DNA from: Clostridiales bacterium UBA3953 | Lineage (GTDB): Bacteria > Bacillota > Clostridia > Oscillospirales > CAG-272 | Assembly: GCA_002385415.1 (NCBI GenBank) | Contig: DGDL01000031.1 | Coordinates: 1 to 34,550 of the forward strand | DNA: 34,550 nt | Direction of reading: 5' to 3' | Part shown: positions 33,190 to 34,550 of the stretch, one piece after another | How positions within the stretch are numbered: the first letter of the stretch is position 1 | Layout: every line of letters starts with the position of its first letter | Program-made: the position numbers and the translations under genes | Notes under the pieces: generated by a model | The model's input: only the letters and a program-made list of their open reading frames with translations | What the model was told of the DNA's origin: nothing | Databases searched by the model: none

Positions 33190-34550
33190 GTGAGTACCCG
33201 CGACAAACGTGAGACAAGAGACATAGAGTTCAAAGACCAGAAAATTACCGACATTAATATGGAAAGGGAGGTAAAAACCTCCTTCCTTCAGTATGCAATG
33301 TCGGTTATAACAGCAAGAGCGCTGCCTGATGTACGCGACGGCCTTAAACCTGTACACAGGCGCATTCTTTACTCCATGTATGAGGATGGACTGACCTACA
33401 ACAACCCGTACAGCAAGTCGGCTACAACGGTTGGTAATGTGCTGGGTCGCTATCATCCTCACGGAGACGCGGCGGTTTACGATGCTTTGGTGCGAATGGC
33501 GCAGACGTTTTCGATGCGCTATCCGCTTATCGACGGTCAAGGTAACTTTGGTACCGTCGACGGCGACGCCGCGGCTGCATACCGTTATACGGAAGCGAGA
33601 CTTTCGCGCATCGCTTCCGAAATGATGAGCGACATTAAAAAAGATGTCGTTGATTTTACTCCTAACTTTGACAACAAGTTGAAAGAACCGACGGTGCTCC
33701 CGTCGAGGTTCCCAAATCTTCTCGTAAACGGCTCTATAGGTATCGCGGTCGGTATGGCTACCAATATACCGCCGCACAATATCTGCGAGGTTATTGACGG
33801 CACTATTCATCTGATTGACAATCCCGACGCGACGATTCGCGATCTTATGGAGTTTATCAAGGGGCCCGATTTCCCCACCGCGGCGATGATCTGCGGTACC
33901 TCGGGCATAATTCGGGCTTATACGACCGGGCGCGGGCATATCACGGTCCGCGCGCGTGCCGATGTTGACGAAGATGAATGCAGGATTGTTATAACCGAAA
34001 TACCCTATCAGGTCAACAAAAAGACGCTTGTTGAGGCGATAGCGGACTGTGTGAAAAACAAACGCGTTGAGGGTATAACGGATTTACGCGACGAGTCGGA
34101 CCTTGACGGTATGCGCATTGTCATCGAATACCGCAGGGACGCAAACGGGCATGTAATACTCAACCAGCTCTATAAGTTCACGCAGCTTCAGGACACCTTC
34201 GCGGTCAATATGCTCGCGCTGGTTGACGGGGTGCCGCGTACGCTTAATTTAAAGCAGCTGCTCGAGTATTACATCGCGCACCAGATAGATGTTATAACAC
34301 GCCGCACAGAATATGACCTTGCCCGTGCGCAGCATGAGGAGCATATATACGAGGGCTTTAAACTGGCAATCGACAACATTGACCGTGTGATAAGCATTAT
34401 ACGTTCGAGCAGATCGATTGCCGAAGCGAAAGCGTCATTGATAGATGAGTTTTCGCTGTCCGACGCACAGGCACAGGCTATAGTCGACATGACACTCGGC
34501 AGGCTTGTCGGACTTGAACGCATTAAAATTGAAGAGCATCTTGCCGAGCT
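33190..34550 (+). CDS. gyrA: DNA gyrase subunit A (3' end outside window)
   Basis: At least 453 residues are in the window. Motifs: EVKTSFLQYAMSVITARALP, DVRDGLKPVHRRILYSM, SATTVGNVLGRYHPHGDAAV, DGQGNFGTVDGDAAAAYRY with the DNA-cleaving Tyr before TEARL, and VLPSRFPNLLVNGSIGIAVG. IVITEIPYQVNKKTLVEAIA and MRIVIEYRRDANGHVILNQL follow. The QRDR position equal to E. coli Ser83 is Ala (codon 33469-33471). No gyrB is adjacent upstream. GTG 33190 is the first usual start codon but has no ribosome binding site; a CTG at 33160 follows AGAAGGGA by six bases and is also possible. GyrA rather than ParC is favoured by the overall match. Confidence 0.93.
   Translation, partial: MSTRDKRETRDIEFKDQKITDINMEREVKTSFLQYAMSVITARALPDVRDGLKPVHRRILYSMYEDGLTYNNPYSKSATTVGNVLGRYHPHGDAAVYDALVRMAQTFSMRYPLIDGQGNFGTVDGDAAAAYRYTEARLSRIASEMMSDIKKDVVDFTPNFDNKLKEPTVLPSRFPNLLVNGSIGIAVGMATNIPPHNICEVIDGTIHLIDNPDATIRDLMEFIKGPDFPTAAMICGTSGIIRAYTTGRGHITVRARADVDEDECRIVITEIPYQVNKKTLVEAIADCVKNKRVEGITDLRDESDLDGMRIVIEYRRDANGHVILNQLYKFTQLQDTFAVNMLALVDGVPRTLNLKQLLEYYIAHQIDVITRRTEYDLARAQHEEHIYEGFKLAIDNIDRVISIIRSSRSIAEAKASLIDEFSLSDAQAQAIVDMTLGRLVGLERIKIEEHLAE

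Overview
The window looks like a chromosomal segment from an anaerobic member of Firmicutes class Clostridia; Oscillospirales or Christensenellales is my guess. Three things point there. First, the gene orders rimP-nusA-rnpM-ylxQ-infB and glmU-pth-mfd are Firmicutes-like. Second, the genes include pyruvate phosphate dikinase, a DivIVA-like protein, a PrsA/SurA-like lipoprotein, CotH, WalJ and DUF2156. Third, promoters are clear sigma-A types (TTGACA-N17-TATAAT, often with an extended -10), Shine-Dalgarno sites are GGAG-like, and TTG and GTG starts are frequent. There is no rRNA, tRNA, CRISPR array, insertion sequence or phage gene that I can see; this is mostly core genome with some less ordinary genes.

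Layout. 1-7761 is all on the minus strand: the 5' part of a repeat-containing lipoprotein gene, metY (O-acetylhomoserine sulfhydrylase) with a structured leader, a DUF2156 protein, a tandem HD/HD-GYP protein and ppdK. From 8080 the plus strand carries a stand-alone GlmU acetyltransferase domain, pth, mfd, a PPIase-type lipoprotein and a CotH-kinase lipoprotein. A strong promoter then opens a ~275-nt leader before an endonuclease/exonuclease/phosphatase-family gene. 17260-22660 is the rimP-nusA-rnpM-ylxQ-infB operon, with a textbook promoter, a leader terminator that looks like an attenuator, and a final terminator. 22757-25238 is a coupled three-gene unit: DivIVA-like, orphan fumarase beta-subunit, HTH-TPR regulator.

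A bidirectional terminator (25306-25345) separates this from a minus-strand operon of an Rrf2 regulator and both halves of a split ThrE/YjjPB exporter. Further minus-strand genes are an acetyl-esterase-like hydrolase and xylulokinase, plausibly used together on acetylated pentose glycans. From 29644 the plus strand carries an SbcD/YhaO-like phosphoesterase, a small membrane protein, a WalJ-like metallo-hydrolase, a 1-phosphofructokinase-family kinase and the 5' part of gyrA.

Most worth a second look: (i) a four-cysteine insertion in the ThrE N-terminal half, encoded immediately after an Rrf2 regulator that also has a four-cysteine cluster; (ii) GlmU reduced to its acetyltransferase half at the conserved locus; (iii) a fumarase beta-subunit without its alpha partner, translationally coupled to an HTH-TPR regulator; (iv) the metY leader, with its -35 box inside a perfect palindrome, a 12-bp stem and a masked Shine-Dalgarno; (v) the nusA-operon attenuator; (vi) a strong promoter driving a long unexplained leader. 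I did not find an obviously new multi-gene defence or mobile system.
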